DNA of 64,000 bases, taken from assembly GCF_017313225.1 (NCBI RefSeq), contig NZ_JAFLNE010000002.1, positions 682,001 through 746,000 on the forward strand, read 5' to 3'. This stretch comes from Allomuricauda sp. CAU 1633 (GTDB lineage: Bacteria > Bacteroidota > Bacteroidia > Flavobacteriales > Flavobacteriaceae). The notes under the pieces were generated by a model that was not told the DNA's origin, searched no databases, and worked only from the letters and a program-made list of their open reading frames with translations. The first letter of the stretch is position 1. The number at the start of each line of letters is the position of its first letter. Shown in pieces: positions 35,564-44,262 of this stretch. Made by a program: the position numbers and the translations under genes.

Positions 35564-36295
35564 ATGAAAAGTAAGATTACAAAAACTCTTTTATTGTTAG
35601 CTGTATTAATAAGTTCAAGCTACAAGCTCAGTGCGCAAATCCCGGATCCAGGATTCAAAGTGGATAAAACTACCGCAATTGTTATAACGGATCCACAAAA
35701 TGACTTCTTAAGTCCAGATGGAGTAACATGGGGTGTAATTGGAGAAAGTGTTATGAAGAACAAAACCGTGGAAAACTTGGAAACATTGTTCAAAATAGCA
35801 GAATCAAACGGTATAAAAGTATTTATTTCTCCCCACTATTATTACGAGCATGACCACAAATGGCAGTTTGAAGGAGCGCTTGAAAAATTAATGCATGATA
35901 TAGGGATGTTTGATCGCGGAGATCAATTGAACAAAGAAGGTTTTGAAGGATCTGGAGCCGATTGGTTGCCGAGATATAAAAAGTATATTGAGAAAGATTT
36001 TGTAACTGTTGTTGGTCCTCACAAAGTCTATGGTCCTGAGCAAAATGATTTGTCCCTTCAGTTGAGAAAGCAAAAAATTGACAAAGTGGTATTGGCCGGA
36101 ATGTCAGGTAACCTTTGTGTGGAATCCCATCTTCGAGAATTATTGGAAGACGGTTTTGAAGTAGCTGTTGTAAAGGACGCTACAGCTTCGGCTGTCGCTC
36201 CAGGTTTTGATGGCAATATAGCGGCCGAAATCAACTATAGGTTTGTTGCCAGCCATGTATATACTACTAAAGAGTTTGAATCGCTCTTTAAATAG
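35564..36295 (+). CDS. Secreted isochorismatase-like cysteine hydrolase
   Basis: 243 residues. A signal peptide (TLLLLAVLISSSYKLSAQ) precedes an isochorismatase-fold domain: the Asp of the triad in AIVITDPQNDFLSPDG, the catalytic Cys in VLAGMSGNLCVESHLRELL, and a conserved cis-peptide region before it. Such enzymes hydrolyse amides (nicotinamidase, N-carbamoylsarcosine amidase) or isochorismate. Export to the periplasm is atypical and suggests an extracytoplasmic amide or ester substrate. It is likely monocistronic. Confidence 0.88.
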   Translation: MKSKITKTLLLLAVLISSSYKLSAQIPDPGFKVDKTTAIVITDPQNDFLSPDGVTWGVIGESVMKNKTVENLETLFKIAESNGIKVFISPHYYYEHDHKWQFEGALEKLMHDIGMFDRGDQLNKEGFEGSGADWLPRYKKYIEKDFVTVVGPHKVYGPEQNDLSLQLRKQKIDKVVLAGMSGNLCVESHLRELLEDGFEVAVVKDATASAVAPGFDGNIAAEINYRFVASHVYTTKEFESLFK

Positions 36296-36446
36296 GCTGT
36301 GCAATTGTGTTTAGTGTGTTGGGGCAGGGTGAAAACCCTGTCCTTGTGCATCATGGTGCACTAAGGTGGTTTAAAGAGAATTCTTTTGGGTGTATTCTGT
36401 AACATTGTTGCCATTGAATAGTTTCCGGATTAAATTCTTTATTGCT

Positions 36447-37274
36447 ATGAAAAATAGTTCTCCCTTCTTTTTAGGTGTAATTATAATTTTTACAATTTTT
36501 TTTATAATGCTCATCCCTATCGATGTGTTTCTTTCCGATGGTTATTGGTCACCATTTCAGATTGAATATACATCGCTGGCTATCAAAATGTCATTGATTT
36601 TTATAGTGGCCATGATAGGGATAAAAAGGTTAAAACTTTTTTCCTTAGCTGGGTTGTCCCGAAACAACAAGTGGACTTCTAAGCTCCTAAATACAATACC
36701 CTTTTACCTATTTCTCATAGGTATTTCTTCTGTGATTGGTAAAGATTTATCAGGAATAAGTATAACTAATCTTTTATTATTGCTTTTCGCCTGTTTATCC
36801 GTTGGATTTGCGGAGGAATTTATGTTTAGAGGTTTTCTTCAACCATTTTTTATCCAAAAGTATGTATCAAAGAAAAATGGTCTTTTTAAAAGTATTATGT
36901 TTTCGGCAATGTTCTTTGGAGCTTCCCATCTAATTAACTTAATGGTCAATGACAATGTTCCACAAGTGCTAGGGCAATCAATTTATGCCATATTGATTGG
37001 CTTCTTCTTTGGAGTACTTTTATTGAAAACGAATAAATTGTTTCCTATAGCTATCACACATGGGCTCATCAATTTTTTCTTTTTGTTTAATTCACTTCCA
37101 AGTATAAAAAGCAGTATGCCAATAGACATTGAACCTCAAACGAACTCTACATTGGTTGAACAAATACAAGTGAGTTTGCTGCCTATCATTATGTTTTTGC
37201 CACTTTTCATTGTCGGTTTGTTGGTGTTTAAGAAAATTGACAAAGAAAAGATCCTAGACAAGTTAAATGGATAG
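36447..37274 (+). CDS. CPBP-family intramembrane glutamic endopeptidase
   Basis: About 275 residues from the ATG at 36447 (MKNSSPFFLG); an upstream GTG in the same frame lacks leader character. Eight or so hydrophobic segments are present. The conserved motifs are FAEEFMFRGFLQ (EExxxR), FFGASHLINL (FxxxH) and PIAITHGLINFFF (H-x3-N), the active-site set of the CPBP (Abi/Rce1-like) family. Roles range from bacteriocin immunity to processing of membrane-anchored peptides. The substrate is unknown. Confidence 0.88.
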   Translation: MKNSSPFFLGVIIIFTIFFIMLIPIDVFLSDGYWSPFQIEYTSLAIKMSLIFIVAMIGIKRLKLFSLAGLSRNNKWTSKLLNTIPFYLFLIGISSVIGKDLSGISITNLLLLLFACLSVGFAEEFMFRGFLQPFFIQKYVSKKNGLFKSIMFSAMFFGASHLINLMVNDNVPQVLGQSIYAILIGFFFGVLLLKTNKLFPIAITHGLINFFFLFNSLPSIKSSMPIDIEPQTNSTLVEQIQVSLLPIIMFLPLFIVGLLVFKKIDKEKILDKLNG

Positions 37275-37743
37275 AAAAACTGGCCATTGCGTAACCCTCC
37301 CTAAAAATTGGACAGGTTGGTATTTAGTCAATAATGTGGCATGTTAATTTTTCCTTTCGGGCACCAACTTTACCATTTTGGAGTCATATTATAGATTTAT
37401 AACCATTTGATATTCAGTCTTTTTTGTTTTAGAGCGTAGCCTTCACCTCGCGCCAAGCATTATAAAATTGAATTAAAAGGCTATCTATCTCTTCAAACCT
37501 TAAACTATCATCCCTAGGCTCCGGGCTATCCAATCGTGTTTGAATGATAGAATGGCAGTATATTTTTAAGAGGGTGGCCCAAGATTTATTGATGTTTGAA
37601 CATGGAGGAGTAAAGACCTGAATAGCCAAAGAAAATTCTACTTTACAACCTGTAACTTCAAATCGTATTCTTCAGATATCCTTTGGTTATAGAATGGGCT
37701 AATTGGTTTGAAATCACGTATTCGAACGTGTTTGCCATGAGCA
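37275..37743. other. Intergenic region before the Rieske operon
   Basis: 469 bases. It holds a minus-strand frame (37429-37629) of uncertain status and the promoter region of the Rieske operon. No perfect TAnnTTTG box was seen close to 37744. No terminator with a strong stem was recognised after the CPBP gene. Confidence 0.4.
37429..37629 (-). CDS. Uncertain small ORF
   Basis: 66 residues from a TTG codon at 37629, open further upstream to about 37665 without an ATG. It ends IDSLLIQFYNAWREVKATL. The composition is protein-like but no family is recognised. It may be the tail of a decayed gene, since the only available start codons are weak. Confidence 0.2.
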   Translation of the reverse strand: MAIQVFTPPCSNINKSWATLLKIYCHSIIQTRLDSPEPRDDSLRFEEIDSLLIQFYNAWREVKATL

Positions 37744-39417
37744 ATGACTTTATTTGTCACATACGCAAGAAAATCGGGTATGGGCAACAAAACCAAAATT
37801 GAACAACGAATTCAGGTAGTGGAAGTTTCCAAATTGGAAAGTAAAGTTCCATTTTATGCCAAGGTGAACACCATTGACCTAGTCGTGATCAAACACGAAA
37901 AAGGGATTTCAATACTTTATGGTAGATGCCATCACAGAGGTGCTTTGCTTGCGGATGGGTATATCGATGGAAAAAACCTGATATGTGGGTTACATGGATG
38001 GGACTATAGATACGAAACAGGCATTAGCGAATACAATAATGCTGAGCGACTTCACAAGTTTAGCGAAACTATAGAAAATGGTTTTCTATATGTTGATGCC
38101 AATGAAATTGATGAGTTTGAATGGAAACACCCCCAACCCTTTAATACAGACAAGTATCTAGGGTTATATGCGGACACAAACCCAGAATCCACGGAACCAT
38201 ATACATTACAGATAAAAGAGCTAGCTCAAAATGGACTGAAGAATATTGGACATCATGGCTTTTCGGCATCAATGGGCGTAGATCGTGATACTTTGCCCAA
38301 GTGGGAAAACCTACAGTTTTTACCGGCCCAGTTGGCTAGAAAACCATTGTTGGATGATGCTGAGGTTTCAACCAAGGTAATCATAGGTCCAAATGCAAAT
38401 AGACCATTGGAACTGGATATTCCTTTGTTTGTAAGTGATATGAGTTTCGGAGCCTTATCCAGAGAAGCAAAGATTGCACTGGCCAAAGGGGCAGAAATGT
38501 CAGGTACGGGTATTTGTTCAGGAGAGGGGGGGATGTTGCCCGAAGAACAGCAAAACAATTCAAGGTATTTCTATGAACTGGCATCTGCCAAGTTTGGTTT
38601 TTCATGGGATAAGCTCAAACAAGTACAAGCCTTTCATTTTAAGGGAGGCCAAGGCGCAAAGACGGGAACAGGAGGGCATTTGCCGGGAAATAAAGTTAGC
38701 AAGGAAATAGCCAAAGTGAGGGGTTTGCAAGCGGGTGAAACGGCCATATCACCTTCAACATTTTCAGAATTTAATGGAGTCCAGGATTTCAGGAATTTTG
38801 CGGATAAGGTAAGACAACACACAGATGGAATCCCCATAGGATTTAAGATTGCGGCCAGCCATATAGAAGAAGACCTTCAGTTTGCCCTTGATGTAGGCGT
38901 GGACTATATCATATTGGATGGTAGGGGAGGCGGTACGGGTTCTGCCCCAACTATTTTAAGGGACAATATCAACATACCGACCATTCCGGCTTTGGCCAGG
39001 GCCAGAAAATATTTGGATCAAGCGAAAGCCACAGGAGTTTCCCTCATTATAACGGGTGGACTTCGGGTTGCGGATGATTTTGTAAAAGCCTTGATGTTGG
39101 GTGCCGATGCTATTGCCGTTTCCAATTCTGCATTGCAGGCAATCGGATGTTTGGGAATGCGGGCCTGTGGCACCAATAATTGCCCAGTGGGAATTGCCAC
39201 GCAAAAAGAATCCCTCAGGGAACGGTTGATCATTGCCTCTTCAGCAAAACAATTGCACAACTTTTTTGATGCTTCAAACAGTTTGATTGAAGTAGTGGCC
39301 AGAGCATGTGGTTACGACGATATATCAAAATTCAACCAGGAGGATTTGACCACCTTCAATTGGGATATGCACAAGTTGACAGGAATAAAATACGCGGGAA
39401 TCACGACACATGTTTGA
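37744..39417 (+). CDS. Rieske [2Fe-2S]-glutamate synthase-like FMN/[3Fe-4S] fusion protein
   Basis: 557 residues. Residues about 20-115 form a Rieske domain: C62-x-H64 in GRCHHRGALLADG and C81-x2-H84 in CGLHGWDYR. From about 180 a glutamate-synthase large-subunit-like barrel follows, with FMN-binding segments VDYIILDGRGGGTGSAP and LIITGGLRVADDF. The [3Fe-4S] Cys pattern is GCLGMRACGTNNCPVG (C-x5-C-x4-C). The amidotransferase domain is missing. Archaeal and bacterial stand-alone GltB-like proteins exist; the fusion to Rieske is unusual. The ATG at 37744 is used, although one at 37780 is possible. It is the first gene of a six-gene operon and overlaps the next by 8 bases. Confidence 0.9.
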   Translation: MTLFVTYARKSGMGNKTKIEQRIQVVEVSKLESKVPFYAKVNTIDLVVIKHEKGISILYGRCHHRGALLADGYIDGKNLICGLHGWDYRYETGISEYNNAERLHKFSETIENGFLYVDANEIDEFEWKHPQPFNTDKYLGLYADTNPESTEPYTLQIKELAQNGLKNIGHHGFSASMGVDRDTLPKWENLQFLPAQLARKPLLDDAEVSTKVIIGPNANRPLELDIPLFVSDMSFGALSREAKIALAKGAEMSGTGICSGEGGMLPEEQQNNSRYFYELASAKFGFSWDKLKQVQAFHFKGGQGAKTGTGGHLPGNKVSKEIAKVRGLQAGETAISPSTFSEFNGVQDFRNFADKVRQHTDGIPIGFKIAASHIEEDLQFALDVGVDYIILDGRGGGTGSAPTILRDNINIPTIPALARARKYLDQAKATGVSLIITGGLRVADDFVKALMLGADAIAVSNSALQAIGCLGMRACGTNNCPVGIATQKESLRERLIIASSAKQLHNFFDASNSLIEVVARACGYDDISKFNQEDLTTFNWDMHKLTGIKYAGITTHV

Positions 39418-40639
39418 GATAATAATTGGAATAGTGGCCTTGGCGGCATTGTTGAGCTTCATCAATGCAAAAGCACTTAAATTACCTGAAACCATTGGGG
39501 TAATGCTACTCTCCATTGCCGTTTCATTGTTTCTGGGAACTTCTTCATTTTTACACCGGACCACATTTGCGCAGATCTGCCAAATAGTGGATCAGATAGA
39601 GTTTAGGGAAATCCTGTTTGATTTTTTACTTGGGATATTGTTGTTCGCTGGATCAATCCATGTGGATTTAAGCTATTTGCTTAAACAAAAATTGCCAATA
39701 ATGCTCTATGCAACCCTTGGGGTAATCCTTTCAACATTTCTGATAGGCACACTTTTTTATTATGTGACCTTAGGTGTGGGACATCCCATGGATTATTTGT
39801 TCTGTTTGGTTTTTGGTGCTTTGATTTCCCCAACCGATCCCGTAGCTGTGTTGGCCATTTTAAGAAAGGCCAACGCACCAAAAAGAACTGAGATAAAGGT
39901 AGTGGGGGAATCCCTTTTCAACGATGGGGTGGGGATAGTGGTTTTCCTGTCCATTTATTCCTTGGCCACTATGATGCAAGAGTTTGAGCTATCACACATT
40001 GTCAAAGAATTTTCCCTAGAGGCAGGCGGAGGAATACTTATGGGTGCATGTTTGGGTTTTTTGGGAAGGACATTGGTTCAAAAGGTGGTCTCGGAACCCA
40101 TCATTGCTGTTCATATCTCCCTAGCAATCGTCTTGGGTGGTTATAGCCTCTCCTCATTGTTGCATGTGTCCGGGGCCCTTGCCATGGTTGTGGCAGGATT
40201 GATCATGGGACAGGGACTCAGTTTGGAAAAAACTCCGGAAAAACTCAAACAACATATGGGTATTTTTTGGAACGTATTGGATGAAATTTTCAATGCGGTG
40301 TTATTTGTTCTGATTGGCATCGAGGTCATTTCCTTAAAGTTTGAACTGGTTTATCTGCCTATTTCCATACTATCCATTTTGATTATAATCCTATCAAGAT
40401 ATGTTGTGATTTTTGTTTTGGAACCCTTTTTACCAAAGGCACAAAGAGCTGGCAAGAAAGAGAGAATGGTCCTTACCTGGGCTGGATTAAGAGGGGGAAT
40501 ATCCATTGCATTGGCATTGACCTTGCCCGAAAGCGAAATAAGGGATGCCATTGTTTTTACAACATACATTGTGGTAGTTTTTTCCATTGTGGTACAGGGC
40601 CTTACCATAGAAAAACTTCTTATGCGCACATATAAATAG
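39410..40639 (+). CDS. CPA1-type Na+/H+ antiporter
   Basis: 409 residues with about 12 hydrophobic segments. FGALISPTDPVAVLAIL and VGESLFNDGVGIVVFL are the ion-binding motifs (ND pair) of NhaP/NHE-type cation:proton antiporters, and LTWAGLRGGISIALALTLP is the conserved C-terminal Arg motif. It exchanges Na+ or K+ for protons at the inner membrane. Its presence inside a redox operon (8-base overlap before it, 6-base gap after it) suggests that pH, sodium or membrane potential is linked to the flavo-Rieske enzymes. Confidence 0.92.
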   Translation: MFEIIIGIVALAALLSFINAKALKLPETIGVMLLSIAVSLFLGTSSFLHRTTFAQICQIVDQIEFREILFDFLLGILLFAGSIHVDLSYLLKQKLPIMLYATLGVILSTFLIGTLFYYVTLGVGHPMDYLFCLVFGALISPTDPVAVLAILRKANAPKRTEIKVVGESLFNDGVGIVVFLSIYSLATMMQEFELSHIVKEFSLEAGGGILMGACLGFLGRTLVQKVVSEPIIAVHISLAIVLGGYSLSSLLHVSGALAMVVAGLIMGQGLSLEKTPEKLKQHMGIFWNVLDEIFNAVLFVLIGIEVISLKFELVYLPISILSILIIILSRYVVIFVLEPFLPKAQRAGKKERMVLTWAGLRGGISIALALTLPESEIRDAIVFTTYIVVVFSIVVQGLTIEKLLMRTYK

Positions 40640-40645
40640 AAAACA

Positions 40646-42595
40646 ATGAAGAAAGAAATGGTTTGGCATAGAGTATTGGACAACAAGCGGGAGCTACCCG
40701 AAGGTAGGGTAAAAACGGTGACTGTGGACAACCGAGACCTATGCCTCACCCATTTCAAGGGAAAATTTTCCGCTTTGGATAACAAATGCCCACATCAAGG
40801 AGGGCCATTGGGAGAGGGTTCCATCGAAAATGGTATGCTAAGATGCCCTTGGCATGGTTGGGATTTTCATCCATGTACGGGAAAACCTCCAGGAGGCTTT
40901 GATGATGGTGTGGAAACTTTCGTGGTTAAGGAAGAAGGAAACCAAGTGTATGTTGCCATTGCTTCACAAAAGGAACATCAGCCAACCATTGCCGATGAGA
41001 TGATGGAAACCATGGTGAATTGGGGAGTTGAGACTGTTTTTGGAATGGTTGGACACAGCAATCTAGGAGTAGCCGATGCTATGAAAAGGTTGGAACAAAA
41101 AGGAAAGCTGAAATATTATGGAATCCGACATGAAGGCGCGGCCGCATTTGCTGCATCCGGCTATGCAAAACTAACAGGTAAACCAGCTGCGTGTCTGGGA
41201 ATAGCAGGTCCCGGGGCGACCAATATGTTTACGGGAATGTGGGATGCCAAAGTAGACCGTGCTCCCATGCTTGTGCTTTCAGGGCAAGTCGAAAATCAGG
41301 TTTTTGGAACGGGAGCTTTTCAAGAAGTCGATTTGGTAAGGGCATTCCAAACCGTTGCAGATTTCAATCACGCCGTTCAAGAAAATTCAAAACACAGCGA
41401 ACTCATGTCCCTGGCCATCAAAAACGCATTGTTGAAAAGGGAAGTTTCGCACATTACATTTCCCGATGAGGTGGCATTTGCTCCTAAGCAATCCAATTAT
41501 AGGCCCCAAAATCCTGATGGGAGAATAACACCGACCAATATTGGCCCACCCCGTCTAATGCTGGATAAAGCCATCAAAATGCTTGGGCAAAGCAGACGAC
41601 CTGTGATCATAGTTGGGCATGGGGCACGGTTTCATATGGAGCAAATAATCCGTTTTGCCAAAATTTTGAAGTGCCCTGTAATTACAACCTTCAAAGGAAA
41701 GGGACAAATCCCTGACAATCATGAATTGGGTTGTGGCGTATTGGGCCGAAGTGGGACCCCGATTGCTTCATATTTTATGAATGAAAGTGATCTGATCTTG
41801 GTATTGGGGGCTTCTTTTTCCAACCACACAGGAATCACTCCTAAAAAACCACTGATCCAAATAGATTTTGATCCTATGGCTCTCAGCAAATTCCATAAGG
41901 TCGATGCCGCTTTGTGGGGAGAAATTTCAGAAACCCTCTCCTTGATAGAGGAACGCACCCAAAATGCCATCGATACGGTTGACCAAAGGCCAGAAATTGC
42001 ACAGCGATGGTCTATTTGGAGAGAAGAAAAAGAAAGTAGACTTAAGGATAATCGTGGTCATGGCATAAGTTCCATTGCCGTGTTTGATGCCATGAACCGT
42101 ATAACGCCCGAAGATGCCATAATTGCTGTTGATGTGGGAAACAACACCTATTCCTTTGGACGTTATTTTGAAGCCAAACAGCAATCGGTATTGATGTCGG
42201 GCTATCTTGGATCCATAGGTTTTTCGTTACCAGCGGCCATGGGGGCTTGGGCAGCGCAAGGAGATAAAAGACCCGTTTGGTCCGTTTCAGGTGACGGGGG
42301 ATTTGCCCAATATATGGCAGAGATGATGACCTTGGTGAAATACAACATGAACATAAAGCATGTACTGTTGAACAATTCCGAACTGGGAAAAATCTCCAAG
42401 GAACAAAAAGCGGCCAATCTTCAGGTTTGGCAAACCGGACTCCACAATCTGAATTTTGCTGAATATGCAAAAAACTGTGGTGCTTTGGGAATTAGGGTTG
42501 AAGATAGAAAAGATTTGGAATCCGCAATGATACAGTTAAGGAACCACGATGGTCCTGGACTGTTGGATGTAAGATGCGATGTAAACCTTATATAA
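40646..42595 (+). CDS. Rieske domain fused to ThDP-dependent 2-oxoacid decarboxylase-like enzyme
   Basis: 649 residues. Residues 1-105 are a Rieske domain with C48-x-H50 (NKCPHQGGPLGEG) and C67-x2-H70 (RCPWHGWDFH). From about 112 the three domains of an acetolactate-synthase/pyruvate-oxidase-type enzyme follow: the catalytic Glu163 in GIRHEGAAAFAASGYAKLTG, the middle domain (RRPVIIVGHGARF), and the ThDP-binding SGDGGFAQYMAEMMTL near 548 with LLNNSELGKIS about 25 residues on. The reaction is probably decarboxylation of a 2-oxoacid with electron release through the [2Fe-2S] cluster; the substrate cannot be told. Confidence 0.9.
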   Translation: MKKEMVWHRVLDNKRELPEGRVKTVTVDNRDLCLTHFKGKFSALDNKCPHQGGPLGEGSIENGMLRCPWHGWDFHPCTGKPPGGFDDGVETFVVKEEGNQVYVAIASQKEHQPTIADEMMETMVNWGVETVFGMVGHSNLGVADAMKRLEQKGKLKYYGIRHEGAAAFAASGYAKLTGKPAACLGIAGPGATNMFTGMWDAKVDRAPMLVLSGQVENQVFGTGAFQEVDLVRAFQTVADFNHAVQENSKHSELMSLAIKNALLKREVSHITFPDEVAFAPKQSNYRPQNPDGRITPTNIGPPRLMLDKAIKMLGQSRRPVIIVGHGARFHMEQIIRFAKILKCPVITTFKGKGQIPDNHELGCGVLGRSGTPIASYFMNESDLILVLGASFSNHTGITPKKPLIQIDFDPMALSKFHKVDAALWGEISETLSLIEERTQNAIDTVDQRPEIAQRWSIWREEKESRLKDNRGHGISSIAVFDAMNRITPEDAIIAVDVGNNTYSFGRYFEAKQQSVLMSGYLGSIGFSLPAAMGAWAAQGDKRPVWSVSGDGGFAQYMAEMMTLVKYNMNIKHVLLNNSELGKISKEQKAANLQVWQTGLHNLNFAEYAKNCGALGIRVEDRKDLESAMIQLRNHDGPGLLDVRCDVNLI

Positions 42596-43225
42596 ATGTT
42601 GGTCTTGATACATATAGTGTTGGTGATTTTGGCAATCTATTTTTGCATTGGGTTATGTTTTGGTATCTATTTTGTACTTGCCGGGGCGGCCAAAATAGAC
42701 CCACTTATAAAGGAAAGCAAATTCAATGTTCGATTTTTGCTGGCACCGGGAAGCGTGGCCACTTGGCCCGTTTTGATGTTGAGACTACTTGGGAAATCAA
42801 CAGGTGCCAAAGGGGTAAACTTGATTAAAACGCATCGAATCATCTGGTTGTCCATTGCAATCATTGTTCCCGGCCTATTGTTTTTATCCATAGAGAACCT
42901 AAGTTTTCAAAATATTGATGTACCAACTTCAGACAGACCACAAAGTGAGTATGAAAAAGTTTTGAAATCCAAGGAGAACAGATTCTTGATAGCATCAATT
43001 GTGCACGTTCAGGATAACAAGATGCAACTGGACGTGACAGTGAAAAAGTCTTTGGAGTATCCTACCCTGACCCTATACGCCATTGGAGAAAATGGAGATC
43101 GAAATAAACTGATTGGGCAAATTGGCTCAAAGGGAACATACCGCTTTACAATAGAAGATAATATAAATGGCATTTTACTTTATGATGCCCTTAAAAAGAT
43201 AACAGTAACAAAATTTGAATTCTGA
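42596..43225 (+). CDS. Small membrane protein of the Rieske operon
   Basis: 209 residues, starting directly after the ThDP-enzyme stop. One hydrophobic segment lies at 2-30 (LIHIVLVILAIYFCIGLCFG, continuing IYFVLAGAAK) and another near 83-103 (IIWLSIAIIVPGLLFLSIEN). Between them is a short loop with FLLAPGSVATWPVLMLRLL. The soluble C-terminal part (FLIASIVHVQDNKMQLDVTV) is beta-rich and probably extracytoplasmic. No family recognised. The tight fit in the operon suggests a subunit or anchor for the redox proteins. Confidence 0.75.
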   Translation: MLVLIHIVLVILAIYFCIGLCFGIYFVLAGAAKIDPLIKESKFNVRFLLAPGSVATWPVLMLRLLGKSTGAKGVNLIKTHRIIWLSIAIIVPGLLFLSIENLSFQNIDVPTSDRPQSEYEKVLKSKENRFLIASIVHVQDNKMQLDVTVKKSLEYPTLTLYAIGENGDRNKLIGQIGSKGTYRFTIEDNINGILLYDALKKITVTKFEF

Positions 43226-44262
43226 TGGGACTGGACTATCAATTTGTATTGTGGAACAGAAATAAAAAGAGATATGACATCATCATTGTCTTTGGAATGT
43301 TGTTCTATCTCTTCCTGTTTACGGGTTTAACATTGATATTCAAGTCACAAACAACAATGGAAACCCTTTTGATACGCGCTTTTGGAACCTTGGCATTGCT
43401 GATGTTGCATATCATCTTGGCAATAGGGCCACTGTGTAGGTTGAATACAGCTTTTTTGCCCTTGTTATATAATCGACGGCATTTGGGGGTCAGTATGTTT
43501 TTGGCTGCGTTGGTTCATGGGGGATTTTCCTTGTTTCAATTCCATGCCTTGGGCAATACAAATCCAATTTACTCGCTTTTTACCTCAAACATGGATTATG
43601 GCTCACTCACCAATTTCCCGTTTCAGGTTATGGGCTTTTTTGCATTGCTCATTCTGTTTGCCATGGCGGCAACAAGTCATGATTTTTATTTGAAGAATCT
43701 TTCGCCCAAAATTTGGAAAGGACTACACCTAATGGTCTATATAGCATATGTTTTCATATTGTTCCATGTTTTCTTGGGAGCTTTTCAGCAAGAAACATCT
43801 GTACTTACCGTGTCTTTTATGGGATTGGGTTTTCTAAGCCTTGTTACCTTGCACATTATAACCGGAATCAGGGAAGCTGGAAAGGAAAAACAGGAATATG
43901 AAATCAATGTAGATCAATGGTTGAAGGTATGCCATGTGTCCGATATAAAAACGAACAGGGCTAAAATATGCACTATTGATAATGGGCCAGTGGCCATCTA
44001 CAAATACGATGGAAAAATTTCCGCCATACATAATACCTGCAAACACCAGGGAGGCCCTCTTGGAGAGGGGAAGGTCATAGATGGATGCATTACCTGCCCA
44101 TGGCATGGGTATCAGTATTTGCCTCATAACGGACAATCGCCACCACCTTTTACAGATAAGGTCCAAACCTATCAACTTAAACTGGAAAAAGGTATTATTT
44201 ATTTAAACCCGAGAGCTTTGCAGGAAGGGACTTACGTGGAACCGATACAGATAGAAAAATGA
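43225..44262 (+). CDS. Ferric-reductase-like heme membrane protein with C-terminal Rieske domain
   Basis: 345 residues. Residues 1-225 hold about six membrane segments with paired His residues (LLMLHIILAIGP, NRRHLGVSMFLAALVHGGFS, GLHLMVYIAYVFILFHVFLG), as in ferric-reductase-like b-heme proteins. Residues about 235-335 are a Rieske domain: NTCKHQGGPLGEGK (C-x-H) and ITCPWHGYQYLPHNG (C-x2-H). Such a protein could pass electrons across or into the membrane from a soluble Rieske enzyme. Its ATG overlaps the preceding stop (TGATG), and it overlaps the next gene by 4 bases. Confidence 0.88.
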   Translation: MGLDYQFVLWNRNKKRYDIIIVFGMLFYLFLFTGLTLIFKSQTTMETLLIRAFGTLALLMLHIILAIGPLCRLNTAFLPLLYNRRHLGVSMFLAALVHGGFSLFQFHALGNTNPIYSLFTSNMDYGSLTNFPFQVMGFFALLILFAMAATSHDFYLKNLSPKIWKGLHLMVYIAYVFILFHVFLGAFQQETSVLTVSFMGLGFLSLVTLHIITGIREAGKEKQEYEINVDQWLKVCHVSDIKTNRAKICTIDNGPVAIYKYDGKISAIHNTCKHQGGPLGEGKVIDGCITCPWHGYQYLPHNGQSPPPFTDKVQTYQLKLEKGIIYLNPRALQEGTYVEPIQIEK

